Source: Xanthomarina spongicola | Lineage (GTDB): Bacteria > Bacteroidota > Bacteroidia > Flavobacteriales > Flavobacteriaceae | Assembly (NCBI RefSeq): GCF_003148645.1 | Contig: NZ_QGGP01000004.1 | Span: 233,072 to 297,071, forward strand | Length of the DNA stretch: 64,000 nucleotides | Reading direction: 5' to 3' | Part shown: positions 44,045 through 53,158 of the stretch, in pieces | How the letters are laid out: the number at the start of each line of letters is the position of its first letter | Position numbering within the stretch: the first letter of the stretch is position 1 | Notes under the pieces: generated by a model | The model's database searches: none | What the model was told of the DNA's origin: nothing | Seen by the model: the letters and a program-made list of their open reading frames with translations, nothing else | Position numbers and translations under genes: made by a program

Positions 44045-45574
44045 ATGAAACCACAAGACATTGAAAATATAGAATTACAATATCTAACTTTAGACGACTA
44101 TCAAGAATTAAAAGGTGCCATGCAACAAGCATATAGTTCAATGCCTGAATTATTTTGGAGAGAAAATCAAATAAAAACACTGATTGATAAATTTCCTGAA
44201 GGTCAAGTAGTTATAAAAATTAATAATCAAATTGCTGGTTGTGCGTTATCAATTATTGTGGATTACGACAGTATAGATGACATACATACCTACGAAGATA
44301 TTACAGGGAATTATACCTTCAACACACATGATGCAGATAAAGGTGATGCTCTTTATGGCATAGATGTTTTTATTAAACCTGAATTTCGTGGTCTACGTTT
44401 GGGAAGACGTTTATACGATTACAGAAAAGAAATTTGTGAAAAATTAAATTTAAGAGGCATTGCTTTTGGAGGTAGAATACCAAACTTTCATAAATATTCT
44501 AAGGAGATGACTCCTAAGGAATACATTGATAAAGTAAGACGAAAGGAAATTCATGATCCTGTTTTAAATTTTCAAATTTCTAATGATTTTCATCCTGTTA
44601 GAATTCTAAAAGGCTATTTAGAAGGAGATAATGCTTCTGGTGAATACGCAGTCTTGTTAGAATGGGATAATATTTATTATGAAAAACCTACAAAAAAAGC
44701 AGCTACAAAAAAGAAAATTGTTCGTTTAGGACTTATTCAGTGGCAAATGCGACTGTATAAAGATTTGGAAGAACTGATGCAACAAGCTGAATACTTTATA
44801 GATGCAGTATCAGGATATCGTTCAGATTTTGCGTTATTTCCAGAGTTTTTTAATGCACCTTTAATGGCTGAAAATAATCATTTATCTGAGTCTGAAGCCA
44901 TCAGAGAGTTAGCAAAACACACAGAATCTATTGTTCAAAAATTTTCTGAATTTGCCATTACCTACAACATCAATATAATTACTGGTAGTATGCCAGAAGT
45001 TAAAGACGATTTACTCTATAATGCTGGATATTTATGTAAACGAGATGGTTCTATAGAACGTTATGAAAAACTTCATGTTACTCCAGACGAAGCAAAGGTT
45101 TGGGGTTTACAAGGAGGCACACAATTAAAAGCTTTTGATACTGATTGTGGTAAAATTGGTATTTTAATCTGTTACGATTCTGAATTCCCTGAATTAAGTA
45201 GATTATTAGCAGACGAAGGCATGGATATTTTGTTCATTCCTTTTTTAACTGATACTCAAAACGGTTACTCTCGTGTAAGACACTGTGCACAAGCCAGAGC
45301 TATAGAAAACGAATGCTACGTTGCTATTGCTGGAAGTGTTGGTAACTTACCAAAAGTACATAATATGGATATCCAGTTTGCACAATCTATGGTATTTACA
45401 CCTTGCGATTTTTCTTTTCCAGCAAATGGCATTAAAGCTGAAGCAACGACTAATACAGAAATGATATTAATTGCAGATGTTGATATTGATTTGTTAAGAG
45501 AATTAAATCAGTTTGGAAGTGTTAGAAATCTTAAAGACAGACGTAAAGACATTTTTGAACTTCGCAAAAAATGA
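44045..45574 (+). CDS. GNAT acetyltransferase fused to a nitrilase-family amidohydrolase
   Basis: A 509-residue two-domain protein. The N-terminal half is a GNAT domain with DVFIKPEFRGLRLGRRLYDY as its acetyl-CoA loop. The C-terminal half (from about 225) is a carbon-nitrogen hydrolase with the Glu-Lys-Cys triad Glu267 (LFPEFFN), Lys342 (YEKLHVTPDE) and Cys376 (LICYDSEFPE). It may transfer an acetyl or acyl group and hydrolyse an amide of the same metabolite. It starts a five-gene cluster with RimK-, GCS2- and FGase-like genes, and its stop overlaps the next start by four bases. Confidence 0.88.
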   Translation: MKPQDIENIELQYLTLDDYQELKGAMQQAYSSMPELFWRENQIKTLIDKFPEGQVVIKINNQIAGCALSIIVDYDSIDDIHTYEDITGNYTFNTHDADKGDALYGIDVFIKPEFRGLRLGRRLYDYRKEICEKLNLRGIAFGGRIPNFHKYSKEMTPKEYIDKVRRKEIHDPVLNFQISNDFHPVRILKGYLEGDNASGEYAVLLEWDNIYYEKPTKKAATKKKIVRLGLIQWQMRLYKDLEELMQQAEYFIDAVSGYRSDFALFPEFFNAPLMAENNHLSESEAIRELAKHTESIVQKFSEFAITYNINIITGSMPEVKDDLLYNAGYLCKRDGSIERYEKLHVTPDEAKVWGLQGGTQLKAFDTDCGKIGILICYDSEFPELSRLLADEGMDILFIPFLTDTQNGYSRVRHCAQARAIENECYVAIAGSVGNLPKVHNMDIQFAQSMVFTPCDFSFPANGIKAEATTNTEMILIADVDIDLLRELNQFGSVRNLKDRRKDIFELRKK

Positions 45575-45810
45575 TATTGCTAGATTGGATAGGTTTTATT
45601 GGTGTGTTTTTAATTTTATTGGCTTACTTTTTAAATGTAACAGGTAGATTAAAAAACACCGATTTACCATTTATTCTACTTAATTTAATTGGAGCTGGAA
45701 TAGCGTGTTTAGCATCTGTACTACTAAAATATATTCCTTTTATTCTTTTAGAAGGTGCCTGGACATTAATTTCTATAAACATGCTTTTTAAGTATTTTAA
45801 AAACAATTAG
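45571..45810 (+). CDS. Small CBU_0592-like membrane protein
   Basis: A 79-residue protein with three hydrophobic segments, starting WIGFIGVFLILLAYFLNVTG. This resembles the short CBU_0592 family of membrane proteins by my reading. It overlaps the GNAT-nitrilase gene by four bases (ATGA), so it is translationally coupled and may anchor or export the product of the cluster. Confidence 0.6.
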   Translation: MILLDWIGFIGVFLILLAYFLNVTGRLKNTDLPFILLNLIGAGIACLASVLLKYIPFILLEGAWTLISINMLFKYFKNN

Positions 45811-45837
45811 TTACATGCAATAAAAATATTATTCCCA

Positions 45838-45871
45838 TTTGTAAAAGATATTAAAAAATACTATAATTTTG
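45838..45871 (+). promoter_or_regulatory. Putative promoter of the RimK-like gene
   Basis: TTTG at 45838-45841, a 22-base spacer and TAATTTTG followed by C at 45864-45871 match the Bacteroidetes pattern. It implies a second transcript start inside the amidoligase cluster. Confidence 0.5.
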
Positions 45872-45901
45872 CTTAAAATATATATCGCGATTTCGCTTTA
45901 A

Positions 45902-47347
45902 ATGAAAAAATACATTGTTGTCAATCAACCTGAAAAATGGCATTTTTCGATTGAGAATATTACAGTAATTTCTTCGCAAGAATATCTTACCAATCCTAAA
46001 TTTTCATTATTAAAAAATGCACGAATTTTTAACCTTTGTAAAGATTATTCATATCAAACTAAAGGTTATTATGTGTCTCTTTTAGCTGAAGCTAGAGGGC
46101 ATTTACCTATTCCTACAGTTAAGAATATAGTAGATTTAAAAGCCTTGAAACTAGTTCGAATCGTTTCAGATGAATTTGACGATGTCATTCAGCAAAGTTT
46201 AAAAAACATCAAGTCTCAAGATTTTACCTTAAGTATTTATTTTGGACAAAATGTAGCTCAAAAATATAAGGAATTGAGCACCTTATTTTACAAGCATTTT
46301 CAGGCTCCTTTTTTACGTGTAAAATTTAACCACACAACCAAATGGAACGTGCAAAGTATTCGTGCCATTTCAGAATCTGAAATTCCTTTAGAACATATGG
46401 AAAGTGTACATGTTTTTGCAAATCAATATTTTTCAAAAAAACGCTACGATACTCCAAAATTGATTAAATCTGATTTCGATTTAGCTATTTTAGTAAACCC
46501 TAACGATCCTGCTCCTCCAAGCAATCCAAAAGCGCTTAAAAAGTTTATAGATATTGCTGAAAAGATGAATATTTATGCTGAAATTATCGAGCCAAAAGAT
46601 TTGTCTCGATTATCTTCGTTCGATGCTTTATTTATTCGTCAGAGCACAGAAGTTAACAACGAAGCTTATGCGTTTGCAAGAAAAGCACAACAAGATGGTA
46701 TTGCCATTATAGATTATCCGGATGCAATTTTAAAATGCTGCAACAAAGTTTTTATGGCCGAAGCATTAAACAATGCCAATATAGACACGCCTAAAACAGT
46801 TATTGTCCATAAAGAAAATAGAAACGATGTTATTAAACAAGTTGGCTTACCTTGTGTTTTAAAAGCTCCAGACTCTACCTTTTCTTTTGGTGTAAAAAAA
46901 GCTAAAACAGAAGAAGAATACAATAGCTTAGTTTCAGACATGTTAAAAGAATCTGATTTAATTATAGCACAAGAATTTTGTCCTTCAGATTACGATTGGC
47001 GTATTGGTATTATAGATGACAAACCTTTTTTTGCTTGCAAATATTACATGGCTAAAGGACATTGGCAAATCTATAATTGGGATGCTAAGAAAAAAAACGA
47101 ACAGGATGGAAATGCAGACTGCTTACCTATAGAGAAAGTACCAAAAAAAGTATTAGATATGGCATTAAAGTCCGCTAAGTTAATGGGAAAAGGACTCTAT
47201 GGAATTGACATAAAAGTAGTAGATAATAAACCTATGGTTATAGAAATTAACGACAATCCGAATATTGATTTTGGTGTAGAAGACGCCTATTATGGAGAGC
47301 TTGTTTATACTGAAATTCTAACTGCTTTAAAAAATAGATTGGATTAA
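45902..47347 (+). CDS. RimK-like ATP-grasp ligase with N-terminal extension
   Basis: A 481-residue protein. The N-terminal 200 residues form the extra domain found in long RimK-like proteins (KKYIVVNQPEKWHF, YYVSLLAEARGHLPIPTVKN). The C-terminal half is a RimK-type ATP-grasp: MAEALNNANIDTPKTVIV, GLPCVLKAPDSTFSFGVKK, the DYDWRIGIIDDKPFFACK linker, and KPMVIEINDNPNIDFGVED with the Mg2+-binding Glu and Asn. It forms an amide between an activated carboxylate and an amine, probably attaching Glu or an amino acid to another molecule. It overlaps or adjoins the GCS2-like gene by one base spacing. Confidence 0.85.
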   Translation: MKKYIVVNQPEKWHFSIENITVISSQEYLTNPKFSLLKNARIFNLCKDYSYQTKGYYVSLLAEARGHLPIPTVKNIVDLKALKLVRIVSDEFDDVIQQSLKNIKSQDFTLSIYFGQNVAQKYKELSTLFYKHFQAPFLRVKFNHTTKWNVQSIRAISESEIPLEHMESVHVFANQYFSKKRYDTPKLIKSDFDLAILVNPNDPAPPSNPKALKKFIDIAEKMNIYAEIIEPKDLSRLSSFDALFIRQSTEVNNEAYAFARKAQQDGIAIIDYPDAILKCCNKVFMAEALNNANIDTPKTVIVHKENRNDVIKQVGLPCVLKAPDSTFSFGVKKAKTEEEYNSLVSDMLKESDLIIAQEFCPSDYDWRIGIIDDKPFFACKYYMAKGHWQIYNWDAKKKNEQDGNADCLPIEKVPKKVLDMALKSAKLMGKGLYGIDIKVVDNKPMVIEINDNPNIDFGVEDAYYGELVYTEILTALKNRLD

Positions 47348-47348
47348 G

Positions 47349-48575
47349 ATGAGTAAAAAATATCACTTATTTGAAGTTTACGGCATTGAACTAGAATACA
47401 TGCTGGTTTATAATAAATCTTTTAAAGCTGCTCCAATAGTCGATAAATTATTGACCAAAAAAGCTGGTGAATTAACTGCTGATATTGAAAATGGAGACAT
47501 AGCCTGGAGTAACGAATTGGTAGCTCATGTGGTTGAATTAAAAACCAATGGCCCAACTAATAATTTAGACGATTTATCTGAGGCATTTCATAAAAATGTT
47601 TTAGAAATTAATGCGCTTCTAAAACCATTAGAATCACATTTATTACCTACTGCAGCACATCCATTATTAAACCCTGCAAAAGACACAGAGCTTTGGAAGC
47701 ATAGCTATAGTGAAGTTTACGAGTTATACAACAGGATTTTTGATTGCAATGGTCATGGCTGGAGTAATGTACAAAGTACACATATAAATTTACCGTTTTT
47801 CGACGATAAAGAATTTGAGAAACTCCATGCAGCTATTAGAATTATACTGCCTTTAATCCCTGGTTTGTGCGCTAGTTCTCCAATATTGGAAGGAAAAAAA
47901 ACAGGCTTTAAAGACACACGTTTGGAATACTACAAAACTAACCAGAAAGAAATTCCAGAACTAACAGGATTGGTAATTCCTGAACGTGTTTTTAGTAAAG
48001 TTGATTATTATGCTACTATTTTCGAGCCTATTAAAAGAGCCATTAGACCACATGACACAAAGAAAATATTAGATCATCATTTTTTAAACTCTCGTGGTGC
48101 TATAGCACGTTTCGATAGAAATGCCATTGAAATAAGATTAGTAGACATTCAAGAATGTCCAAAAGCTGATATGGCTATTTGTGTGTTAATTATTGAAGTC
48201 TTAAAACTTTTGGTTTATAAAAAATTAGCACCAATTCAACAGCAGAAAAAATGGTTAAAACAGGAACTATTTGATATTTTAAATCCAATTATCAAAGATG
48301 CTGAAAATTACACCATTTCAAACTTGGATTATTTAAGCCTGTTTTTAATTGAAGAAACTATTTCAGTAAAGAATATCTGGAAACATTTATATGGATTGGC
48401 TAAAGAGAATATTCATGAATCACACCATGAAGCCATTGAAATTATTTTAAATGAAGGCACGTTAGCAACCAGAATTTTAAAAGCAATTGGAGATGATTAT
48501 TCTGAGCCTAACATTAAAAAAGTCTATTCAAAACTAGCAGATTGCTTGCAAGAAAACACTGTTTTCTTGCCATGA
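47349..48575 (+). CDS. GCS2-family glutamate--cysteine-ligase-like enzyme
   Basis: A 408-residue carboxylate-amine ligase of the GCS2 fold. It starts FEVYGIELEYML with the early Mg2+-site Glu residues, then SNVQSTHINLPF, AIRIILPLIPGLCASSPILE and RGAIARFDRNAIEIRLVDIQ as ATP/Glu-site motifs. The family makes gamma-glutamyl bonds, but need not use cysteine. Its placement directly after a RimK-like ligase suggests two successive peptide-bond steps. It overlaps the next gene by four bases. Confidence 0.85.
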   Translation: MSKKYHLFEVYGIELEYMLVYNKSFKAAPIVDKLLTKKAGELTADIENGDIAWSNELVAHVVELKTNGPTNNLDDLSEAFHKNVLEINALLKPLESHLLPTAAHPLLNPAKDTELWKHSYSEVYELYNRIFDCNGHGWSNVQSTHINLPFFDDKEFEKLHAAIRIILPLIPGLCASSPILEGKKTGFKDTRLEYYKTNQKEIPELTGLVIPERVFSKVDYYATIFEPIKRAIRPHDTKKILDHHFLNSRGAIARFDRNAIEIRLVDIQECPKADMAICVLIIEVLKLLVYKKLAPIQQQKKWLKQELFDILNPIIKDAENYTISNLDYLSLFLIEETISVKNIWKHLYGLAKENIHESHHEAIEIILNEGTLATRILKAIGDDYSEPNIKKVYSKLADCLQENTVFLP

Positions 48576-49267
48576 AACTAGTCTTAACTTGTGAACATGG
48601 AGGAAATTTTATTCCAAAAAATTATAAATTACTTTTTAATGATCAACAAGATATTCTAAACTCACATAGAGGTTACGATTTAGGTTCTTTAGATTTATTT
48701 AAACATTTAAAACCTCTTTCAAACTTTTCTATTTCAAGTGAAACCAGTCGTTTATTAATAGAACTTAACAGATCGCTACATCATAGAAAACTGTTTTCGG
48801 AATTTTCAAATGGCCTTTCAAAAACAGAGAAAAAACAGCTTATCGAATCCTACTATTTAGTTTATAGAAATAAAGTTGAAAATCAGATAGAAAACTTTAT
48901 AAATGCTGGAGAAACCGTTTTGCATCTTTCAATTCATTCGTTTACACCAATATTAAATGACGATTTTAGGAATTGTGATTTCAGTTTATTATTTGATTCC
49001 AGAAGATCTTCAGAAAAGCAATTCAGTATAAGCTTAAAAGAAGATATCTTAAAAATAAATCCTTATTACAAAGTTCGTTATAATTATCCATATCTAGGAA
49101 AGGCAGATGGTTTTACAACTTATTTAAGAAAACAGTTTTTAGAAAATTATATAGGTATTGAGCTTGAAATCAATCAGAAATTTTCAAAAAACAATGTTTT
49201 GGACTCACAAATTAAACAAGATTTGTATGCAGTTTTAGAGAGTTATTCTACAGGAAAATTGAAGTAA
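48572..49267 (+). CDS. N-formylglutamate-amidohydrolase-family enzyme
   Basis: A 231-residue protein starting MKLVLTCEHGGNFIPKNY, with HRGYDLGSLDLF and LLIELNRSLHHRK as further metal-site motifs of the FGase family. Family members cleave an N-acyl or gamma-glutamyl amide from glutamate. The start at 48572 overlaps the GCS2 stop (ATGA). Its role here may be editing or release of the ligase product. It ends the cluster and overlaps the convergent M15 dipeptidase by 25 bases. Confidence 0.85.
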   Translation: MKLVLTCEHGGNFIPKNYKLLFNDQQDILNSHRGYDLGSLDLFKHLKPLSNFSISSETSRLLIELNRSLHHRKLFSEFSNGLSKTEKKQLIESYYLVYRNKVENQIENFINAGETVLHLSIHSFTPILNDDFRNCDFSLLFDSRRSSEKQFSISLKEDILKINPYYKVRYNYPYLGKADGFTTYLRKQFLENYIGIELEINQKFSKNNVLDSQIKQDLYAVLESYSTGKLK

Positions 49268-49923
49268 GTATCAGGAAATGGTTCGTGCCTTAAAGTAAAA
49301 TGCCACCATTCTTTTGGATAATTTCTAAAACCATGCTTTAACATAATAGTTTGCAAAAGCTGTCTATTGGTTTTTTGTGCATCAGAAATATCTGGATAGT
49401 TAACCCAAGAAGCTTCCCCAAAAAAATCGTAAGGACTTCCCATATCTAAAGCTTCATGAGTATTTGCATCTATAATGGTTAAATCTAAGGTACTTCCTCT
49501 GCTATGCCCAGATTTAGAAGCAATATAACCTTCTTGAAACAAATGTTTCTTCTTAACTTCTGGATAAAACTGCTGTTTATTTATAGTGTCGTTTAAGTCT
49601 TTTGCCCAAGTCATAAAATGGTTTACAGCTTCTTGAGGTCTGTACCCATCAAAAACTTTTAAGCATAAATTGTTTAGTAATAATTCGTTTTGAACATTTT
49701 TTAAAGCTTCTGCAGTTTGCTTAGTAACAATTAATTTATTGGCATGGTAGCCTTCAATAGTATCACCAACAAAGTTATGGGTCGAGTAATATCTTAATTC
49801 TACAACTAAATCTGGAATAATAGCCGTTGCATATACAAAACCTTCGGGTAAGCTCTTTTTATCTTGCTTGAATGAAACAAGAATCAAAAAAAGAGAAACT
49901 AATATGGTTATTTTTATTTTCAT
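49243..49923 (-). CDS. D-Ala-D-Ala dipeptidase (VanX/DdpX type, M15)
   Basis: A 226-residue protein with a signal or lipid-type N-terminus (ITILVSLFLILVSFKQ). Catalytic motifs are VFDGYRP (Arg95), SGHSRGSTLDLTI with zinc ligands His140 and Asp147, and EWWHFT (Glu205, His208). It cleaves D-Ala-D-Ala from peptidoglycan turnover in the periplasm. No vanRS-like genes are near, so a recycling role is more likely than antibiotic resistance. Confidence 0.88.
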   Translation of the reverse strand: MKIKITILVSLFLILVSFKQDKKSLPEGFVYATAIIPDLVVELRYYSTHNFVGDTIEGYHANKLIVTKQTAEALKNVQNELLLNNLCLKVFDGYRPQEAVNHFMTWAKDLNDTINKQQFYPEVKKKHLFQEGYIASKSGHSRGSTLDLTIIDANTHEALDMGSPYDFFGEASWVNYPDISDAQKTNRQLLQTIMLKHGFRNYPKEWWHFTLRHEPFPDTYFNFPVE

Positions 49924-49952
49924 AGAGTTATGCTAATTTAGAGAAAAATTAA

Positions 49953-50555
49953 ATGATGGATTTATTTTCTTCAGAAAAAACCATTTACAATCTGCCACAA
50001 GCAGAACTTATTTACATACCACAGTTTTATAAACAAACTGAAGCCAATTCTCTTTTTAAAAACTTATTGGATAATGTTATATGGCAACAAGACAACATTA
50101 CTTTGTTTGGCAAAACACACAAACAGCCTAGATTAACTGCTTTGTATGCTGAAAACAACAACTATTATACCTATTCTGGTATTACAATGAAACCACATCC
50201 ATTTAGCAAGTTGTTACTAAAAATAAAGAATGATGTTGAGTCTGTTTCAAAACATACATTTAATTCGGTACTTATAAATTTATATAGAGATGGGAAGGAC
50301 AGTAATGGTTGGCATGCAGACAACGAAAAAGAATTAGGAACCAATCCAGTAATTGCCTCAGTTAGTTTAGGAGCAATTAGAATTTTTAAGTTTAAACACA
50401 GAACATTAAAACATGAAAACTATAAATTAGAATTAGAACATGGCAGTTTATTAATCATGAAGGGAGAAATGCAGCATTTTTGGTTACACCAAATCCCGAA
50501 AACCAAGAAAGACATAGGAGAACGAATTAATCTAACATTTCGGTTTATTGCATAA
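49953..50555 (+). CDS. AlkB-family 2-oxoglutarate/Fe(II) dioxygenase
   Basis: A 200-residue protein with the AlkB core. The metal ligands are His121 and Asp123 in NGWHADNEKE and His179 in LHQIPK; 2-oxoglutarate ligands Arg191 and Arg197 lie in GERINLTFRF. The nucleotide-flipping region KQPRLTALYAENNNYYTYSG also fits. It reverses 1-methyladenine and 3-methylcytosine damage in DNA or RNA. It ends at a strong terminator. Confidence 0.9.
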   Translation: MMDLFSSEKTIYNLPQAELIYIPQFYKQTEANSLFKNLLDNVIWQQDNITLFGKTHKQPRLTALYAENNNYYTYSGITMKPHPFSKLLLKIKNDVESVSKHTFNSVLINLYRDGKDSNGWHADNEKELGTNPVIASVSLGAIRIFKFKHRTLKHENYKLELEHGSLLIMKGEMQHFWLHQIPKTKKDIGERINLTFRFIA

Positions 50556-50590
50556 AAAAAACCGAGGTCCCTCAACCTCGGTTTAGTTTT
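50554..50590 (+). terminator. Intrinsic terminator after alkB
   Basis: The stem aaaccgaggt / acctcggttt is preceded by an A-run and followed by agtttt. Confidence 0.75.
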
Positions 50591-50926
50591 ACTTGCATTT
50601 TATTATGTAGTTCGATTTAGGGTCTCTAGTATCAACAACATAATGCAAATATTAATTAATTAATCCATTGAACTAAAAAGTAATATTTTAGTACACTTCA
50701 AATGTAAAATTATATTTCAATTTCAACGTTTAAAAGCTATTATTTTCGATGAAATGCATCTTTTTTTAACATTTGAAGGTGAAATAACACATATAATCGA
50801 CGAAATGCACAATTTTTAATTATATATCATCAGTAATTTTTATCCAATTAAAAGATAATTTTAAAGTAATTTTACGTTATAAAGAGATATAAAATTCTTT
50901 TGTCACTCTGTTTAAATTAAAACGCT
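50591..50926. other. Non-coding stretch with a direct repeat
   Basis: No gene was found. The motif tcgaygaaatgca occurs at 50746-50758 and 50797-50809 in the same orientation, 51 bases apart, with only one mismatch. The spacing of five helical turns is compatible with a pair of regulator sites for the following hydrolase gene, but no regulator is known. Confidence 0.4.
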
Positions 50927-51853
50927 ATGAAACTAAAAGTTCTATTTGTATTATTACTATGCAGTGTATCTAGAATTAATTCACAAGAAAATGTCTTTAT
51001 AGCTGAAGATATTTCTATCAATCAATTTATTGATGGTACTTTACTTACACCTACAACTATTGACAAACCTTCGTTAACAATAATTATTGGCGACTCTGGT
51101 CCTATTGATAGAAATGGAAATCAGAATTTTCAAAAAAATAATAGTATAAAAAAACTAGCAGAAGGGTTAGCCAATAATGGCATTGCAACCTTTAGATATG
51201 ATAAACGCATTGTTAAACAAATTAGAAAAGGGCGAGTTGATAAAAATATTAGTTTCAATGACTTTGTTTCAGATGCAGTTTCAATTATAGATTACTTTAA
51301 CGAAAAAAGTACTTTTAAAAATATATATGTTATTGGTCATGGTCAAGGTAGTTTAGTTGGTATGCTTGCTTCTAAAGAACATATAGCTGGATTTATTTCC
51401 ATTGCAGGTTCTGGAAAGTCTATAGATCAAGTAATTTTAGAACAAATTAAACTAACAGTTCCTGGACTTGAAGAAGAATCTAAAATTGCTTTTCAAATTC
51501 TAAAAGAAGGAAAAACCACAACAAACTATCCTCCAGCACTTGAGTCTATTTTTAGTTTAGAAAACCAATCTTTTGTTAGTAGCTGGATGCAATATAATCC
51601 TCAAGAAATAATTTCAGAACTTAATATCTCCACACTTGTTATTAATGGAACTAAAGATTTACAAGTGCCAATAGAAGAAGCACAACTTTTAAAAGAAGCT
51701 TCTCAAAATGGTAGTGTTTTAATTCTTGAGAACATGAACCATGTTATGTTTCCTATTCTTGGAGACGATCTAGAAAACTCAAAATCTTATAATGAATCTT
51801 TTAGACAATTAAGTCCAGAGCTTATTCCTGCTATTGTAGAATTTATTAAATAG
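50927..51853 (+). CDS. Alpha/beta-hydrolase homologue lacking the nucleophile Ser
   Basis: A 308-residue protein with a signal peptide (LFVLLLCSVSRINSQ). It has IIIGDSGPIDRNGNQNF and the fold's late Asp (INGTKDLQVPIEE) and His (ENMNHVMFP). The expected nucleophile elbow reads GHGQGSLVG, so residue 139 is Gly rather than Ser. The paralogue at 53318-54253 has GHSQGSLVA. The reading frame is intact, so it could be a binding protein or a very recent dead copy. It is separated from the SPFH cluster by a terminator and a new promoter. Confidence 0.85.
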   Translation: MKLKVLFVLLLCSVSRINSQENVFIAEDISINQFIDGTLLTPTTIDKPSLTIIIGDSGPIDRNGNQNFQKNNSIKKLAEGLANNGIATFRYDKRIVKQIRKGRVDKNISFNDFVSDAVSIIDYFNEKSTFKNIYVIGHGQGSLVGMLASKEHIAGFISIAGSGKSIDQVILEQIKLTVPGLEEESKIAFQILKEGKTTTNYPPALESIFSLENQSFVSSWMQYNPQEIISELNISTLVINGTKDLQVPIEEAQLLKEASQNGSVLILENMNHVMFPILGDDLENSKSYNESFRQLSPELIPAIVEFIK

Positions 51854-51880
51854 ATCTTCATATTACATAATATTAAAAAA

Positions 51881-51909
51881 GAAAAGCATCTGTAAAACAG
51901 ATGCTTTTC
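51881..51909 (+). terminator. Intrinsic terminator
   Basis: The stem gaaaagcatctg / cagatgcttttc has a five-base loop and a moderate T-run inside the 3' arm. Confidence 0.7.
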
Positions 51910-52029
51910 CAACTAACCAACCAAAAATATGAATTACTACCTTTTTATAAAGTAACCACACTCTGTAAAAAGTCTTGTGTAGTAAATTTTTGTATAATAT
52001 ACATTTCAATCATCGTGCCAAACTTTATT

Positions 52030-52059
52030 TTGTAGTTAAATAAATAATACATATCTTTA
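52030..52059 (+). promoter_or_regulatory. Putative promoter of the SPFH cluster
   Basis: TTG at 52030-52032, a 19-base spacer and TATCTTTA at 52052-52059 differ by one base from TAnnTTTG. The start codon follows 48 bases later. Confidence 0.45.
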
Positions 52060-52107
52060 TGATATCATTTTAATATCATATTAAATTAACTATATAAATT
52101 TATAAAC

Positions 52108-52968
52108 ATGAAAGAAGAAAAAATTATCGTTCCTGCAAATGGCTACTTAATGCTATTTGTTTTTTTATTATTATTTTTTGGTACAATAGCTATAGCTATT
52201 TTGGCACAAAACCCTGCATTCTTATTATTTATTCCGTTAGCTATTATAATAGCAGCTGGTTTTATAATGGTTCAACCAAATAATTCAAGAGTTTTATTAC
52301 TTTTTGGAAAATATGTTGGTTCAGTAAAAAAGAATGGATTCTATTGGGTAAATCCATTTTATACTAAAAAGAAAATATCATTAAGAGCTAGTAATTTCGA
52401 TAGTGAACGTTTAAAAGTGAACGACAAACTTGGTAATCCAGTAATGATAAGTACTATACTTGTTTGGAGGGTTCAAAACACATACAAAGCAGCTTTTGAT
52501 GTAGATAATTTCGAAAATTTTGTACGCGTACAAACAGATGCTGCAGTTAGAAAGTTAGCTAGTATGTATCCATACGATAATTTTGCAGATGAAGGTCTAA
52601 CAGAAGATATTACACTTCGCTCAAGTGTTAATGAAGTAAGCAATGCACTAGAAAAAGAAATTGACGAACGTTTATCTATTGCTGGAATTGAAGTTCTAGA
52701 GGCTAGAATTGGATATTTAGCTTATGCTCAAGAAATAGCAAATGCTATGTTAAAACGTCAGCAAGCAACTGCCATTGTAGCAGCCAGACACAAAATTGTA
52801 GAAGGAGCTGTAAGCATGGTAGAAATGGCTCTGCACGAATTGAGTAAAAAACAAATTATAGATTTAGACGATGAACGTAAAGCAGCCATGGTAAGTAACC
52901 TCATGGTAATTTTATGTGGAGACAAAGATGCTTCGCCTGTTTTAAACACAGGAACTTTAAGTCATTAA
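52108..52968 (+). CDS. SPFH/band-7 (stomatin-like) membrane protein
   Basis: A 286-residue protein with two N-terminal hydrophobic helices (LFVFLLLFFGTIAIAILAQ and FLLFIPLAIIIAAGFIMV). The SPFH domain follows: VLLLFGKYVGSVKKNGFYWV, VNDKLGNPVMISTILVWRV and YPYDNFADEG. A C-terminal helical region has IEVLEARIGYLAYAQEIANA and MLKRQQATAIVAARHKIVE, typical of stomatin-like scaffolds. It organises membrane microdomains. It is followed one base later by a tiny membrane protein gene. Confidence 0.88.
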   Translation: MKEEKIIVPANGYLMLFVFLLLFFGTIAIAILAQNPAFLLFIPLAIIIAAGFIMVQPNNSRVLLLFGKYVGSVKKNGFYWVNPFYTKKKISLRASNFDSERLKVNDKLGNPVMISTILVWRVQNTYKAAFDVDNFENFVRVQTDAAVRKLASMYPYDNFADEGLTEDITLRSSVNEVSNALEKEIDERLSIAGIEVLEARIGYLAYAQEIANAMLKRQQATAIVAARHKIVEGAVSMVEMALHELSKKQIIDLDDERKAAMVSNLMVILCGDKDASPVLNTGTLSH

Positions 52969-52969
52969 A

Positions 52970-53152
52970 ATGAACAAAAAGCAAACTTATAGTATTGCAA
53001 TAGGAGTTGCGCTAGGTTCGAGTTTTGGAACAACCATAGGAACTGTTATTGGAGATGTGGCTATGGGAATAGTTTATGGTTCCATTATTGGTTCTTGCAT
53101 TGGTGTCCTTTTAACTTTAACTTACTTTAAAAATGAAAATGATAAACAGTAA
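52970..53152 (+). CDS. 60-residue glycine-zipper membrane protein
   Basis: A 60-residue protein with two Gly-rich helices (IAIGVALGSSFGTTIGTVIG and IVYGSIIGSCIGVLLTL). The GxxxG spacing fits helix packing in small membrane proteins. It starts one base after the SPFH stop and probably partners with SPFH. Confidence 0.65.
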   Translation: MNKKQTYSIAIGVALGSSFGTTIGTVIGDVAMGIVYGSIIGSCIGVLLTLTYFKNENDKQ

Positions 53153-53158
53153 AAATCT

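Noticed and set aside
49243..49923. VanX-like gene as a vancomycin resistance locus
   Set aside because: No VanH/VanA-type ligase or VanRS genes are nearby; ddl is the normal D-Ala-D-Ala ligase in a separate operon.
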